Shown: positions 26,215 through 35,112 of the stretch, one piece after another
How positions within the stretch are numbered: the stretch's first letter is position 1
Layout: every line of letters begins with the position of its first letter
Source: DDH964 sp963763205
GTDB taxonomy: Bacteria > Desulfobacterota > Desulfuromonadia > Desulfuromonadales > DDH964
Reading direction: 5' to 3'
Assembly: GCA_963763205.1 (NCBI GenBank)
Contig: CAVXNQ010000022.1
Span: 366,221-430,220 of the forward strand
Length of the DNA stretch: 64,000 bases
The notes under the pieces: model-generated
The model's input: the letters and a program-made list of their open reading frames with translations, nothing else
Database searches by the model: none
What the model was told of the DNA's origin: nothing
Program-made: the position numbers and the translations under genes

Positions 26215-27198
26215 TCAATCGGTCCAGTCGGCCCGGGTGGAGATTTGCTCCGGAAGCTGCAGCCCCCATTTCTGCAGTTGGTGATGGCTGAAGGCGAACT
26301 TGCCGTTCTCGCCGGCTTTCGGGGGAATCTGCGCGGGCGGGGTGCCGGCAAGGACCTTCTGCACCAGGGTGGCTGCGGCCTTCCCCTGTTCCCGACCGCT
26401 GAGGACGAAACCGCCGATAGTCGCCTCGGGGCCGATACTGAAATCCCAGAAGGAGAAAGGGGGGAGCGGGGTGTTGGCCGAGGTCCACGCCAGGACCTGG
26501 TCGGCCGGCACGTTCTTTCCCTGGCGGTCGACCAGGGTATGGTAGAGCCCCACCACGATGGCATCATACCCCTGCTGTTTCGCTTCCCGGACGGTTCGCT
26601 GCCATTCTTCCCAGGTGGCTATCAGCTTCAGATCCACCAGGGTGTTGCTGATCAACTGGCTCGACTGTCCCTTGAAGGCTTCGGCGACCGAGGCGCGTGA
26701 AGTGGTACCGCTGTCGAACAGAACCAGCACCTTTTTCGGCGCCGGCTGGAGGATCTGCTCGATGGTGCGTACCGAAAAGTCGAACAGCGGCCGCTCCAGA
26801 ATGCCGGTGAGGTTGTGCCCGGCAGGGACGTAATCGTCCGGGTTGCCGTTGATGCCCAGGTAGACTACCGGTACCTTCTGGTCGAGGAGTTTGGGACCGA
26901 GGTATTTCAGCGCGTTGTCGTCGCCGAGGATGACCAGGTCCGGCTTGGTCTGCAGGTAGCTCTGCCAGGCTTTTTCGGCTTGGCGGGGGTGGACCGAAGC
27001 CGGCAGCCGCTTGGTGTCCATCGCGAAGGTTGCCAGGCGCACCCTGTCCCCCAGTTCGGTGCGCAATCCCTCGAGATAGCTGCTGTCCCAAGGGTTTTGG
27101 GACTGGTAGCTTTCGATGACCAGCACGCCGGGTCTGGCGGCGAGGACGGCCGTGGCGGTGAACAAGACGGCTAGAACGGCGAGCAACAGACGCTTCAT
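26215..27198 (-). CDS. Periplasmic substrate-binding protein (ABC_sub_bind-like family)
   Basis: A 327-residue protein with a signal peptide (RLLLAVLAVLFTATAVLA). It has a two-lobed periplasmic-binding fold, with VLVIESYQSQNPWDSSY near the start, DLVILGDDNALKYLGPKLL, VPVVYLGINGNPDDY and KVLVLFDSGTTSR. The family is often found with sensor kinases or with no transporter. Here no permease or ATPase adjoins it, so a sensing role is as likely as uptake. The ligand is unknown. Confidence 0.75.
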   Translation of the reverse strand: MKRLLLAVLAVLFTATAVLAARPGVLVIESYQSQNPWDSSYLEGLRTELGDRVRLATFAMDTKRLPASVHPRQAEKAWQSYLQTKPDLVILGDDNALKYLGPKLLDQKVPVVYLGINGNPDDYVPAGHNLTGILERPLFDFSVRTIEQILQPAPKKVLVLFDSGTTSRASVAEAFKGQSSQLISNTLVDLKLIATWEEWQRTVREAKQQGYDAIVVGLYHTLVDRQGKNVPADQVLAWTSANTPLPPFSFWDFSIGPEATIGGFVLSGREQGKAAATLVQKVLAGTPPAQIPPKAGENGKFAFSHHQLQKWGLQLPEQISTRADWTD

Positions 27199-27379
27199 GG
27201 CGGCACCTCCTTAGGAAATACTCGGGCTGTCGAGGCTGGGCAAGTCAGTTAATGGTAATACCATTTTATTTTTTAACAGGCGGGCTGGCCCGAAACAACA
27301 AAAATCGTGCATCGGTCCACTTTCCAGGCCTTCTTCACCCCGAAACACCATCTCGTCGGTGACCGCCGGAGGTTTTTTT

Positions 27380-27401
27380 GCCGCCCGTCGCAGGGGGCGG
27401 C
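27380..27401. terminator. GC hairpin, possible terminator
   Basis: GCCGCCC pairs with GGGCGGC around GTCGCAGG and is bordered by seven T residues on the left of the plus strand. It lies in the 330-base gene-free stretch between the CBS-pair gene and the binding-protein gene (both minus). That stretch otherwise shows no gene. Confidence 0.4.
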
Positions 27402-27476
27402 TTTAGGGGGGAGATGCCCCTGTTTCCGTCGCGGAAGGGGGAAGCGGACCTCTTTCCCCGCCGCCCTGAACGCGGC

Positions 27477-27502
27477 GGGGCGTACTCCGCAGAGTACGCC
27501 CC
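27477..27502 (-). terminator. Hairpin downstream of the CBS-pair gene
   Basis: A perfect 11-base inverted repeat, GGGGCGTACTC and GAGTACGCCCC, with loop CGCA, starts 28 bases after the CBS-gene stop on minus. There is no U tract, so termination would be factor-assisted or the hairpin may only stabilise the mRNA end. Confidence 0.5.
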
Positions 27503-27529
27503 GTGACTTCAGCCAGGTTGTCCGGATGC

Positions 27530-27961
27530 TCATCCGGCCATGATGTAGTTTTCCAGTTGGCCGATCAGGTACTCCTTCTCGGCGATGATCGCCTTGACCG
27601 CGTCGCCGATGGAGACCAGTCCCGCCAGCTTGTCGCCGTCGAGGACCGGCAGGTGGCGGCAGCGCTTTTGGGTCATCAGCGCCAGGCATTCCTCGATGCT
27701 CTGCTCGGGACGGGCGAAGAACACCTTCCTGCTCATGATCTCGGCCACCGAGGTCTCCCGGGAAGAGACGCCCCTGAGGATCACCTTGCGGGCGTAGTCC
27801 CGCTCCGACATGATGCCGACGACCTGTTCCTTTTCCACTACCACCAGCGCCCCGATGTCCTTCGCCGCCATCTTCTCCAGGGCGGAGAAGACCGACTGCT
27901 CGGGACTGGCGGTCCAGACCTTCTGACCCTTCTCCTCGATCAATTGCCCCACAGTTTTCAT
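27530..27961 (-). CDS. CBS-pair domain protein
   Basis: A 143-residue protein consisting almost entirely of two CBS motifs: residues 8-60 (VWTASPEQSVFSALEKMAAK, then VVGIMSERDYARKV) and residues 70-130 (VFFARPEQSIEECLALMTQKRCRHLPVLDG, then LAGLVSIGDAVKAI). CBS pairs bind adenine nucleotides and act as energy sensors. Stand-alone versions like this are common and of unknown partner. The gene precedes none of its neighbours closely, so it is probably monocistronic. Confidence 0.88.
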   Translation of the reverse strand: MKTVGQLIEEKGQKVWTASPEQSVFSALEKMAAKDIGALVVVEKEQVVGIMSERDYARKVILRGVSSRETSVAEIMSRKVFFARPEQSIEECLALMTQKRCRHLPVLDGDKLAGLVSIGDAVKAIIAEKEYLIGQLENYIMAG

Positions 27962-28121
27962 ACCCACCTCCACTCGCTTGCTGGTCGAATCCGAACTCCG
28001 CACCCTGTTTTAAAAACATAATGGCCAAGGAACGAATGTCAAACAACGTCGAGGGGGATTCGGGAGAGCCGAAAGGACCCTGGCCGGCGCCGCCACTTTC
28101 TCGGGTGCTGGTTGGCTCAGG

Positions 28122-30519
28122 CTACCCCCCGGGCTCAGCCAGCCGGGCCTCCACCTCGGCCACCCGGCGGATGACCTCGATGACGCTGTCGGGGTTGAGG
28201 GAGAGGGAGTCGATCCCCGTCTCAACCAGAAAGGCGGCGAAATCGGGGTAGTCGCTCGGCGCCTGGCCGCAGATGCCGATCTTGGTGCCGGTCTTGTTGG
28301 CGGAGCGGATCGCCTGGCTGATGCTGGCCATCACCGCCGGGTCCCGCTCGTCGAAGAGTTCGTGGAGCAGGGCCGAATCGCGGTCGACCCCGAGGGTGAG
28401 CTGGGTCAGGTCGTTGGAGCCGATGGAAAAGCCGTCGAAGCGCTCGCGCGAACTGCTCGGCGAGAATCACGTTGGCCGGGATCTCGACCATCATGTAGAC
28501 CTCCAGCCCCCGCTCGCCCCGCACCAGGCCTTCTTCGGCCAGCACCGCGAGGACCCGGTCGGCCTCCCGCAGGGTGCGGCAGAAGGGGATCATCACCACC
28601 ACGTTGGCCAGACCGATTTCCTCGCGCACCCGGCGGATCGCCGCGCACTCCAGGGCGAAGCCGGCCCGGTAGTGCTCGCTGTAGTAGCGCGAGGCGCCGC
28701 GGAAGCCGAGCATGGGGTTTTCCTCGGCGAACTCGAACTGGCGGCCGCCGATCAGGTCGGCGTACTCGTTGGTCTTGAAGTCGCTCATGCGCACGATCAC
28801 CGGGTGGGGATACTGGCTGGCGGCGATGGTGGCGATGCCTCGGGCGAGGCGGTCGACGAAATACTCGCTGCGATCGGCATAGTCCCGGGTCAGCTCGCGG
28901 ATCTTGCGTTTGGCTTCAAGGTCCTCCAGTTCGTCGTAGCGCAACAGGGCCAGGGGGTGGGCCTGGATCAGGGTGTTGATGATGAACTCCATGCGCGCCA
29001 GGCCGATCCCCCGGCACGGGAGCCGCCACCAGCGGAAGGCCGCGGCCGGGCTGGCGATGTTCATCATGATCTGGGTGGCGGTGGTGGGGAGCTGGTCGAC
29101 ATTCACTTCAGCCTCGGTGAATCCGAGGATGCCGGCATAGATCTTCCCCTCTTCCCCTTCGGCGCAGGAGAGGGTCACCTCCATCCCGTCCTCGAGTTCG
29201 GAGGTGCCGTGCTCGGTACCGATGACCGCGGCGATCCCCAGTTCGCGGCTGACGATGGCGGCATGGGAGGTGCGCCCGCCGTGGTCGGTGATGATTCCCG
29301 CCGCCTTCTTCATGACCGGCACCCAGTCGGGGTCGGTCATCCCGGTGACCAGGATGTTGCCGGCCTTGAACTGCTCGATCTCGCCGGCGCTTTTGATCAC
29401 CTGGACTTTCCCGGCGGCGATCGCCTCGCCGATGGCGAGTCCGGTGAGCAGCACCTCGCTTTTCTTATCGAGGGTATAGGTCTTGAGCACCCCGGCCAGT
29501 TTGCGGGACTGCACCGTCTCGGGACGGGCCTGGACCAAAAAGAGTTCGCCGCTCTGCCCGTCCTTGGCCCACTCCATGTCCATCGGATGGCCGTAGTGGC
29601 GCTCGATGGCCACCGCCCAGCGGGCGAGCTGCAGGATCTCGTCGTCGCTCAGGACGAAGGTGCGCCGCTCTTTGGCAGAGGTGTCGACGCTGCGGGTGGT
29701 GCGGCCGGCGCCGCGGCCGTAGATCAGTTTCTTCTCCTTGCTGCCGAGACTCTTGCCGAGAATCGGTCGGTATTCCGAGTCCTCCAGCAGCGGTTTGAAG
29801 ACCGTATAGTTGTCCGGGGTCACCGCCCCCTGCACCACGGTCTCCCCCAGCCCCCAGGCGGCTTCGATCACCACCACCTGCGGGAAGCCGCTGTCGGTGT
29901 CGATGGAGAACATCACCCCGGCGCCGGCCTGGTCGGAACGCACCATCTGCTGCACGCCGATGGACAGGGCGACCTGGAGGTGGTCGAAGTGCTTGGTCTC
30001 CCGGTAACTGATCGCCCGGTCGGTAAAAAGCGAGGCGTAACAGCGGCGGCAGGCGTCGAGCAACTCCTCCTCGCCGCTGATGTTGAGGAAGGTCTCCTGC
30101 TGCCCGGCGAAGCTCGCTTCCGGCAGGTCCTCGGCGGTGGCGCTGCTGCGCACCGCCACGGCGAGCTCCTGGTCGCCGCAGCGGCGGCAAAGCTCGCGGT
30201 AGGCGTCGCGGATGGCCAGGGCGATCGCCTCGGGCCAGCTGCCGCGCCCGATCAGGCGGCGGATCGCCTCGCCGGTCTGGCGCAGGGACGTCTTCCCCTG
30301 GCGGTACTCCTGAAGCCGCGTGCGGATCTTCTCCTCCAGCACATTGGCGGCGAGAAACTCCCGGTAGGCCGCGGCAGTGGTGGCGAATCCGCCCGGCACC
30401 TTGACCCCTTCTGCCTGCAGGGCACCGATCATCTCCCCCAAGGAGGCATTCTTGCCGCCGACCAACGGGACGTCGCTGTTGCCGACCGTTTCGAACCAGC
30501 GGATGGTCAGGTCGTCCAT
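28122..30519 (-). CDS. ppsA: Phosphoenolpyruvate synthase (one frameshift near the 3' end)
   Basis: About 800 residues. The N-terminal ATP-binding domain has LVGGKNASLGEMIGAL, VAVRSSATAEDLPEASFAGQQ and DMEWAKDG. The phosphohistidine domain has the active site ITDHGGRTSHAAIVSRELG. The C-terminal PEP-binding barrel has GIGLARMEF, NPMLGFRGASRYY and, after a one-base shift near 28448, FSIGSNDLTQLTLGVDRDS and KIGICGQAPSDYPDF. The enzyme makes PEP from pyruvate and ATP for gluconeogenesis. ATG 30519 was chosen over an in-frame TTG six bases upstream because GGGAGG is well placed. Confidence 0.92.
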
Positions 30520-30692
30520 AATCAACCTCCCTTTCCGGCTGCCCAGGCCTTTGGTTCAGGCGATGGACCGCCGGTGGCGTATGGCAAAATCAAAACCTTC
30601 CCTGCTTTCGTTGTAACAGCCCCGGGAAGGCTGTCAAACAGGGATTGTCGGCGGTTCAGGAAGGCCGCGGTCAAATGCCGAAAATAGATGGT

Positions 30693-30719
30693 GTTGAGCC
30701 GCATCACCGGCGCTATAAT
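30693..30719 (+). promoter_or_regulatory. Candidate sigma-70 promoter for the glucan synthase gene
   Basis: A consensus -10 box TATAAT at 30714-30719 with TGTTGA 16 bases upstream. It lies about 150 bases before the plus-strand start at 30868, inside the 348-base divergent interval with ppsA. The rest of that interval shows no gene. Confidence 0.45.
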
Positions 30720-30867
30720 AGGGCCGGCAGCAATTTGAACAACGATCGGGGATGCTGAATCTGTCTGTGAAGATCTCCGAACCGTTGAAAGTTCTTTCCC
30801 GCAAGCGGGTCTGCGCCGTGTCTATCCATTCCACCGTCGCCATCCCTGCCAACAACTCGCCCCGGAC

Positions 30868-33493
30868 ATGATGAAGAAATCCGCTCTCTGGCTCAACCTG
30901 CTGATCGTTTGCGGTTTCGGCCTGGCCACCTTCCTCCTCTGGGGCTGGGGCAACCGACCGCAGGCGGAGCCGCCCTGGCCCGCCCGGGTGGCGGGGATGT
31001 CCTTCTCCCCGCTGCGCCTGGGCAACGATCCCGTGACCGGGAAGTATCCGACCGTAAGCGGAAATCGATGCCGACCTGAGCCTGCTGGAGGGGAAGGTGC
31101 AGGCCATCCGCACCTACGGGCTGGGCGGCACCCTCGCCGAAATCCCGCGGCTGGCGGCCCAGCATGGCATGAAGGTGACCTTAGGGGCCTGGCTGACCGA
31201 CAACCTGGAGGAGAACGAACGGGAACTCGAGCGGCTGGTCAAGGTGGCCAGGGCGCACCGGCACAACGTCATCCAGGTGATCATCGGCAACGAGACGATC
31301 CTGCGCGGCGAACTGACCGTGGACCAGCTGTGCGTCTATCTCGACCGGATGCGCCAGGTGCTGAAATTCCCGGTCAGTACCGGCGAGCCCTGGAACGTCT
31401 GGCTGGAGAATCCGGAACTGGCCCGGCATGCCGACTTCATCGCCGCGCATTTCCTCCCCTACTGGGAAGGGATGCCGCTGCCGGGCGCCGTCGGTCACGT
31501 CGCGGCCACCTACGACATGCTGCGGGAGGCCTTCCCGAAAAAGCGGATCCTCATGGCCGAGGTCGGCTGGCCGAGCAACGGGCGGACTCTTCGCGCCGCC
31601 GTGGCCTCCCAGTCCAACGAGGCGATCTTCCTGCGCAACTTTCTGCAGCTCGCGGAGCAGAAGCACTACGATTATTACCTGATGGAGGCCTTCGACCAGC
31701 CCTGGAAGTCCGAATCGGAGGGGGCGGTGGGCGCCTACTGGGGGGTGTTCGACGTCCACCGCCAGCAGAAGTTCCCCTTCACCGAGCCGATCCGGCGCAT
31801 CCCCCAGTGGAAGCTGCTCGCCGGCCTCTCCGTCGGCCTCGGGCTGGCGGCCGCCCTGATCCTTTTCACCGACAGCGACAGCCTGCGGCGCCGCGGGCGC
31901 AGCTTCCTGGCCCTGCTCGCCAACGGTATCGCCGCGACCCTGGTCTGGGTGATCTACGATTACACCCACCAGTACCAGAGCTTGTTGACCATCTCCGTGG
32001 GCATCTGCCTGCTGCTCGGCTTTCTGGGCATCTGCTGCGTCCTGCTCACCGAGGCCCACGAACTGGCCGAGGCGAGCTGGACGAAACAGCGGCGGCGCTT
32101 TTTTGCCGGCACCCCGGAGCGGGCGCTGGAGCCCGGCCGGATTCATCCCAAGGTGTCGATCCACGTGCCGGCCTACAACGAGCCGCCGGCGATGCTGATC
32201 GCAACCCTCGACGCCCTGGCGGCCCTCGACTATCCCGACTTCGAGGTGCTGGTCATCGACAACAACACCCAGGACGAGGCGGTCTGGCGGCCGGTCGAGG
32301 CCCACTGCGCCGCCCTCGGCGAGCGCTTCCGCTTCTTCCACGTGGCGCCGCTGGCCGGTTTCAAGGCCGGCGCCCTCAACTTCGCTCTGCGGCAGACGGC
32401 CCCCGACGCCGAGGTGATCGCGGTCATCGACAGCGACTACCAGGTTGCCCCGCGCTGGCTGCACGACCTCGTCCCCTATTTCGCCAATCCCGCCATCGGT
32501 TTCATCCAGGCCCCGCAGGACTACCGCGACGGCGACGACTCCCTGTTCAAGCAGATGTGCTACGCCGAGTACAAGGGCTTCTTCCATATCGGCATGGTGA
32601 CCCGCAACGACCGCAACGCCATCATCGAACACGGCACCATGACCATGGTGCGCGCGCAGGTGCTGCGCGAGGTGGGCGGGTGGGCGGAGTGGTGCATCAC
32701 CGAGGACGCCGAACTCGGCCTGCGGATCTTCGAGGCGGGGTACGAAGGGGGGTACGTGGAGCAGAGCTACGGCCGCGGGCTGATGCCCGACACCTTTGTC
32801 GATTTCAAGAAGCAGCGCTTCCGCTGGGCCTACGGCTCGATCCAGATCATGCGCCGCCACCTGCGCCCCCTGCTGGGCTGGCGGAACCGGCGGCTGAGCC
32901 GCGGCCAGCGCTACCATTTCGTCGCCGGCTGGCTCCCCTGGCTCGCCGACGGCCTGAACCTCTTCTACACCATCGGCGCCCTCTTCTGGTCGGCCCTGAT
33001 CATCCTCGATCCCCGCCACGTCGATCCGCCGCTGGCGGTCTTTACCATCCCGCCCCTGGCGCTCTTTGTCTTCAAGGTGCTCAAGTTGATCTATCTCTAC
33101 CGCACGCGGGTCCGGGCCAGTCGCCGGGAAACCCTCGGCGCCGCCTGGGCCGGCCTGGCCCTCTCCCACACCATCGCCAAGGCGGTGGTCACCGGAGTCT
33201 TGAGCAAACACAAGCCGTTCTTCCGCACCCCCAAGTGCGAGAACCGTCCGCGGCTGGTGCAGGCGGTGCTGAGCGCTGCCGAGGAGACGCTGCTGGCGGT
33301 GCTGCTGGTCGGCGCGGCGCTGGGGGTCTTCTGGCTGCAGGGCGGGGATCTGCCCGGCGCCCGGCTCTGGGCAGTGGCGCTGCTGGTGCAATCGCTCCCC
33401 TACCTGGCGGCGCTGGGGATGGGGCTGGTCAGCTCCCTTCCCGGCCGCAAAGCCGCAGCCGCGCTTCGCCCCGGCTTGTCGTTCCGGCAGTGA
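30868..33493 (+). CDS. Membrane glucan synthase: GH17-like domain fused to GT2 glycosyltransferase (NdvB-like; one frameshift)
   Basis: About 875 residues. After a membrane anchor (ALWLNLLIVCGFGLATFLLW) comes a GH17-like domain with GMSFSPLRLGNDP, VIQVIIGNETILRG and the catalytic-type MAEVGWPSNGRT. Two transmembrane helices follow, then a family-2 glycosyltransferase with VSIHVPAYNEPP, the DSD motif in VIDSDYQV, a TED motif in WCITEDAELGLR and QxxRW as KKQRFRWAYGS. More membrane helices close the protein. This arrangement matches NdvB of Pseudomonas, which makes cyclic beta-1,3-glucans linked to biofilm antibiotic tolerance. One frameshift near 31060 must be corrected. The product is inferred from architecture only. 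Confidence 0.85.
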
Positions 33494-33647
33494 AAACGCC
33501 GGGGCCATCTCCCGCATCCTCTTGCAACCCGCCGAAAGAGCGCTAATGTTTCATTCCATCGAGCCCGAAAGCGGGTTTCCTGAAGGACCCCCGTTCCCCC
33601 CCACTGGGTCCCGGCCGGGTGACTCCCCCGCCAGAAGGAGGCAGCCA

Positions 33648-34175
33648 ATGAGATCGAAACTCAGGTTCACGGTGGTGTTGCTGACGGTCCTCGGGATCGC
33701 TGCCGGCAGTCCGGCCATCGCCCAGCAGAAGCCACCGGCCGAGAAGGGACCGGCTCTCGACATGAAACAGGTGACGCGCGGCCGCTATCTTTCCAGGATC
33801 GCCGGCTGCAACGACTGCCATACCGAGGGGTACCTCGTGTCCGAGGGGAAGGTCCCCGAGGCGCAGTGGCTCACCGGGGCCAGCCTCGGCTGGCGCGGCC
33901 CGTGGGGGACGACCTACGGCGCCAACCTGCGGCTGTTCGTCAATGCCCTGACCGAGGAGCAGTGGCTCGCCACGGCCCGCCAGCTCAAGGCCCGGCCGCC
34001 GATGCCCTGGTTCACCCTTAACACCATGGATGAGACGGATCTGCGGGCCCTCTACCAGTTCATCCGCTATCTCGGCCCGGCCGGGAAGCCGGCGCCGGCC
34101 TACGTGCCGCCGGGGCAGGAACCCACCACCCCCTACGCGCTCTTCCCGTCGCCGCCGCCCACGCCGGCCAAATAA
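33648..34175 (+). CDS. Monoheme c-type cytochrome, periplasmic
   Basis: A 175-residue protein from ATG 33648 with AAGGAGG upstream. The signal peptide is LRFTVVLLTVLGIAAGSPAIA. It has one heme site, CNDCH, in RYLSRIAGCNDCHTEGY, and a likely distal Met in RPPMPWFTLN. A Pro-rich C-terminus ends the protein. The fold resembles class I cytochromes attached to dehydrogenases. It follows the glucan synthase by 155 bases and is followed by a strong terminator. Confidence 0.87.
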   Translation: MRSKLRFTVVLLTVLGIAAGSPAIAQQKPPAEKGPALDMKQVTRGRYLSRIAGCNDCHTEGYLVSEGKVPEAQWLTGASLGWRGPWGTTYGANLRLFVNALTEEQWLATARQLKARPPMPWFTLNTMDETDLRALYQFIRYLGPAGKPAPAYVPPGQEPTTPYALFPSPPPTPAK

Positions 34176-34237
34176 TCGACTGGCTTTTTGCCGGGGGGCC
34201 GTCGCGGTTGGGGGGGGAGTGCGGAGCAGAGAAAAAT

Positions 34238-34270
34238 GACGGGCCGCCTTGTATAAGGCGGCCCGTCTTT
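34238..34270 (+). terminator. Rho-independent terminator after the monoheme cytochrome
   Basis: GACGGGCCGCCTT (34238-34250) pairs perfectly with AAGGCGGCCCGTC (34255-34267) around GTAT and is followed by TTTG. The next base begins a group II intron fragment. This matters because group IIC introns insert directly behind terminator hairpins. Confidence 0.88.
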
Positions 34271-34314
34271 GTGGTGTGGGAGGACGGCGGGGGAGACCCC
34301 GCCTCCTACCCGAT
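34271..34314 (+). repeat. Stranded domain VI of a group IIC intron
   Basis: These 44 bases match 183-226 with a single difference (A for T in the apical loop) and keep the bulged A and the CCGAT end. The rest of the intron, including domain V, is absent. The fragment directly abuts the terminator hairpin, the usual 5' exon of class C introns. That suggests an insertion from which nearly the whole intron was later deleted. Confidence 0.82.
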
Positions 34315-34341
34315 GGCGCCCGCTGCCCGGGCCCCGGCATC

Positions 34342-34380
34342 CTAACCTGCGGCATTCCCCGTCAGGCGGGCCAGTTCCCG
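34342..34380 (-). pseudogene. Fragment encoding the C-terminus of a response-regulator receiver domain
   Basis: On minus this reads RELARLTGNAAG followed by TAG. Bases 34350-34380 match 36821-36851, the end of the hybrid-kinase receiver, with one mismatch in 31. It looks like the original 3' end (with stop) of that gene or of a lost paralogue. No further receiver sequence adjoins it. The surrounding interval 34176-34527 contains the terminator and intron fragment but no intact gene. Confidence 0.55.
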
Positions 34381-34527
34381 ATTTTAGATCGTAGGTCTGA
34401 GTGTGTCCCAGAGAGGGAACGGATTCCCCCTGAACGAACCCACTACACCTGGGAATGGAGGCGATTCGCCCAGCCTGAAGGTGCCCTGGATTCGGCGAGG
34501 ATCCTGTCTGCAGGCTGTCCGGCATGG

Positions 34528-35088
34528 TTATTTTTGGGTGCGCAGTCGATCCAGGGCAAGGGTCTGGCGGGCCAGGATGCCCACCGCTTCCTGATTCTCG
34601 ATGGCCGCGACGAGTTGTTCGAGTTCGCCCTGGATATCCTTGATTTCCTGGATCCGGGTGCGAAGGCCGGAAGTGGTTTCGTTGACCGAATCGGCCAGGT
34701 CCATCAGGACGTCGTTGCGCCGCAGCACGATATGCTCGGTAAGGTCACCAGCCCTGATCGAATCCAGGCATTTCTGGATCCTGTAAATAGGCCCGGCCAC
34801 CTTCTGGGGGAGGAACAGGGCCAACCCAAGGCCGCCCACCAGGCTCACCGCAGCGCCAGCCCCGATTACGGGGAGGAGCAGGTCGCTGACCCGCCGGATC
34901 TGGATATGGGCCGTATAGAAGGTCGAGGAAATCTCCTGGCGGGAGTAGATATAAAGAATCAGGACCGCGACCAGGGAACTGAGAATCACCACTCCGGCAA
35001 TCCGGATCAGCAGCCAGATCTGGAACTCCCGTTTCACAGCCAGGTTTAGAATTCTTCTTTTGTAGGGCTTTTTCCCTTGGTTTGCCAT
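34528..35088 (-). CDS. Two-helix membrane protein with HAMP-like domain
   Basis: A 186-residue protein: a short basic cytoplasmic start, transmembrane helix 1 (IAGVVILSSLVAVLILYIYS), a short periplasmic loop, helix 2 (LLLPVIGAGAAVSLVGGLGLALFL), then a HAMP-like linker (PQKVAGPIYRIQKCLDSIRAGDLTEHI). A coiled coil of about 70 residues follows. No kinase, cyclase or chemoreceptor output domain is present. The 5-heme cytochrome gene lies immediately upstream on the same strand (24 bases), so the two are likely co-expressed. It may anchor or sense that cytochrome. Confidence 0.75.
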   Translation of the reverse strand: MANQGKKPYKRRILNLAVKREFQIWLLIRIAGVVILSSLVAVLILYIYSRQEISSTFYTAHIQIRRVSDLLLPVIGAGAAVSLVGGLGLALFLPQKVAGPIYRIQKCLDSIRAGDLTEHIVLRRNDVLMDLADSVNETTSGLRTRIQEIKDIQGELEQLVAAIENQEAVGILARQTLALDRLRTQK

Positions 35089-35112
35089 GGTGTGATCCTC
35101 GATCGTCAGGTT

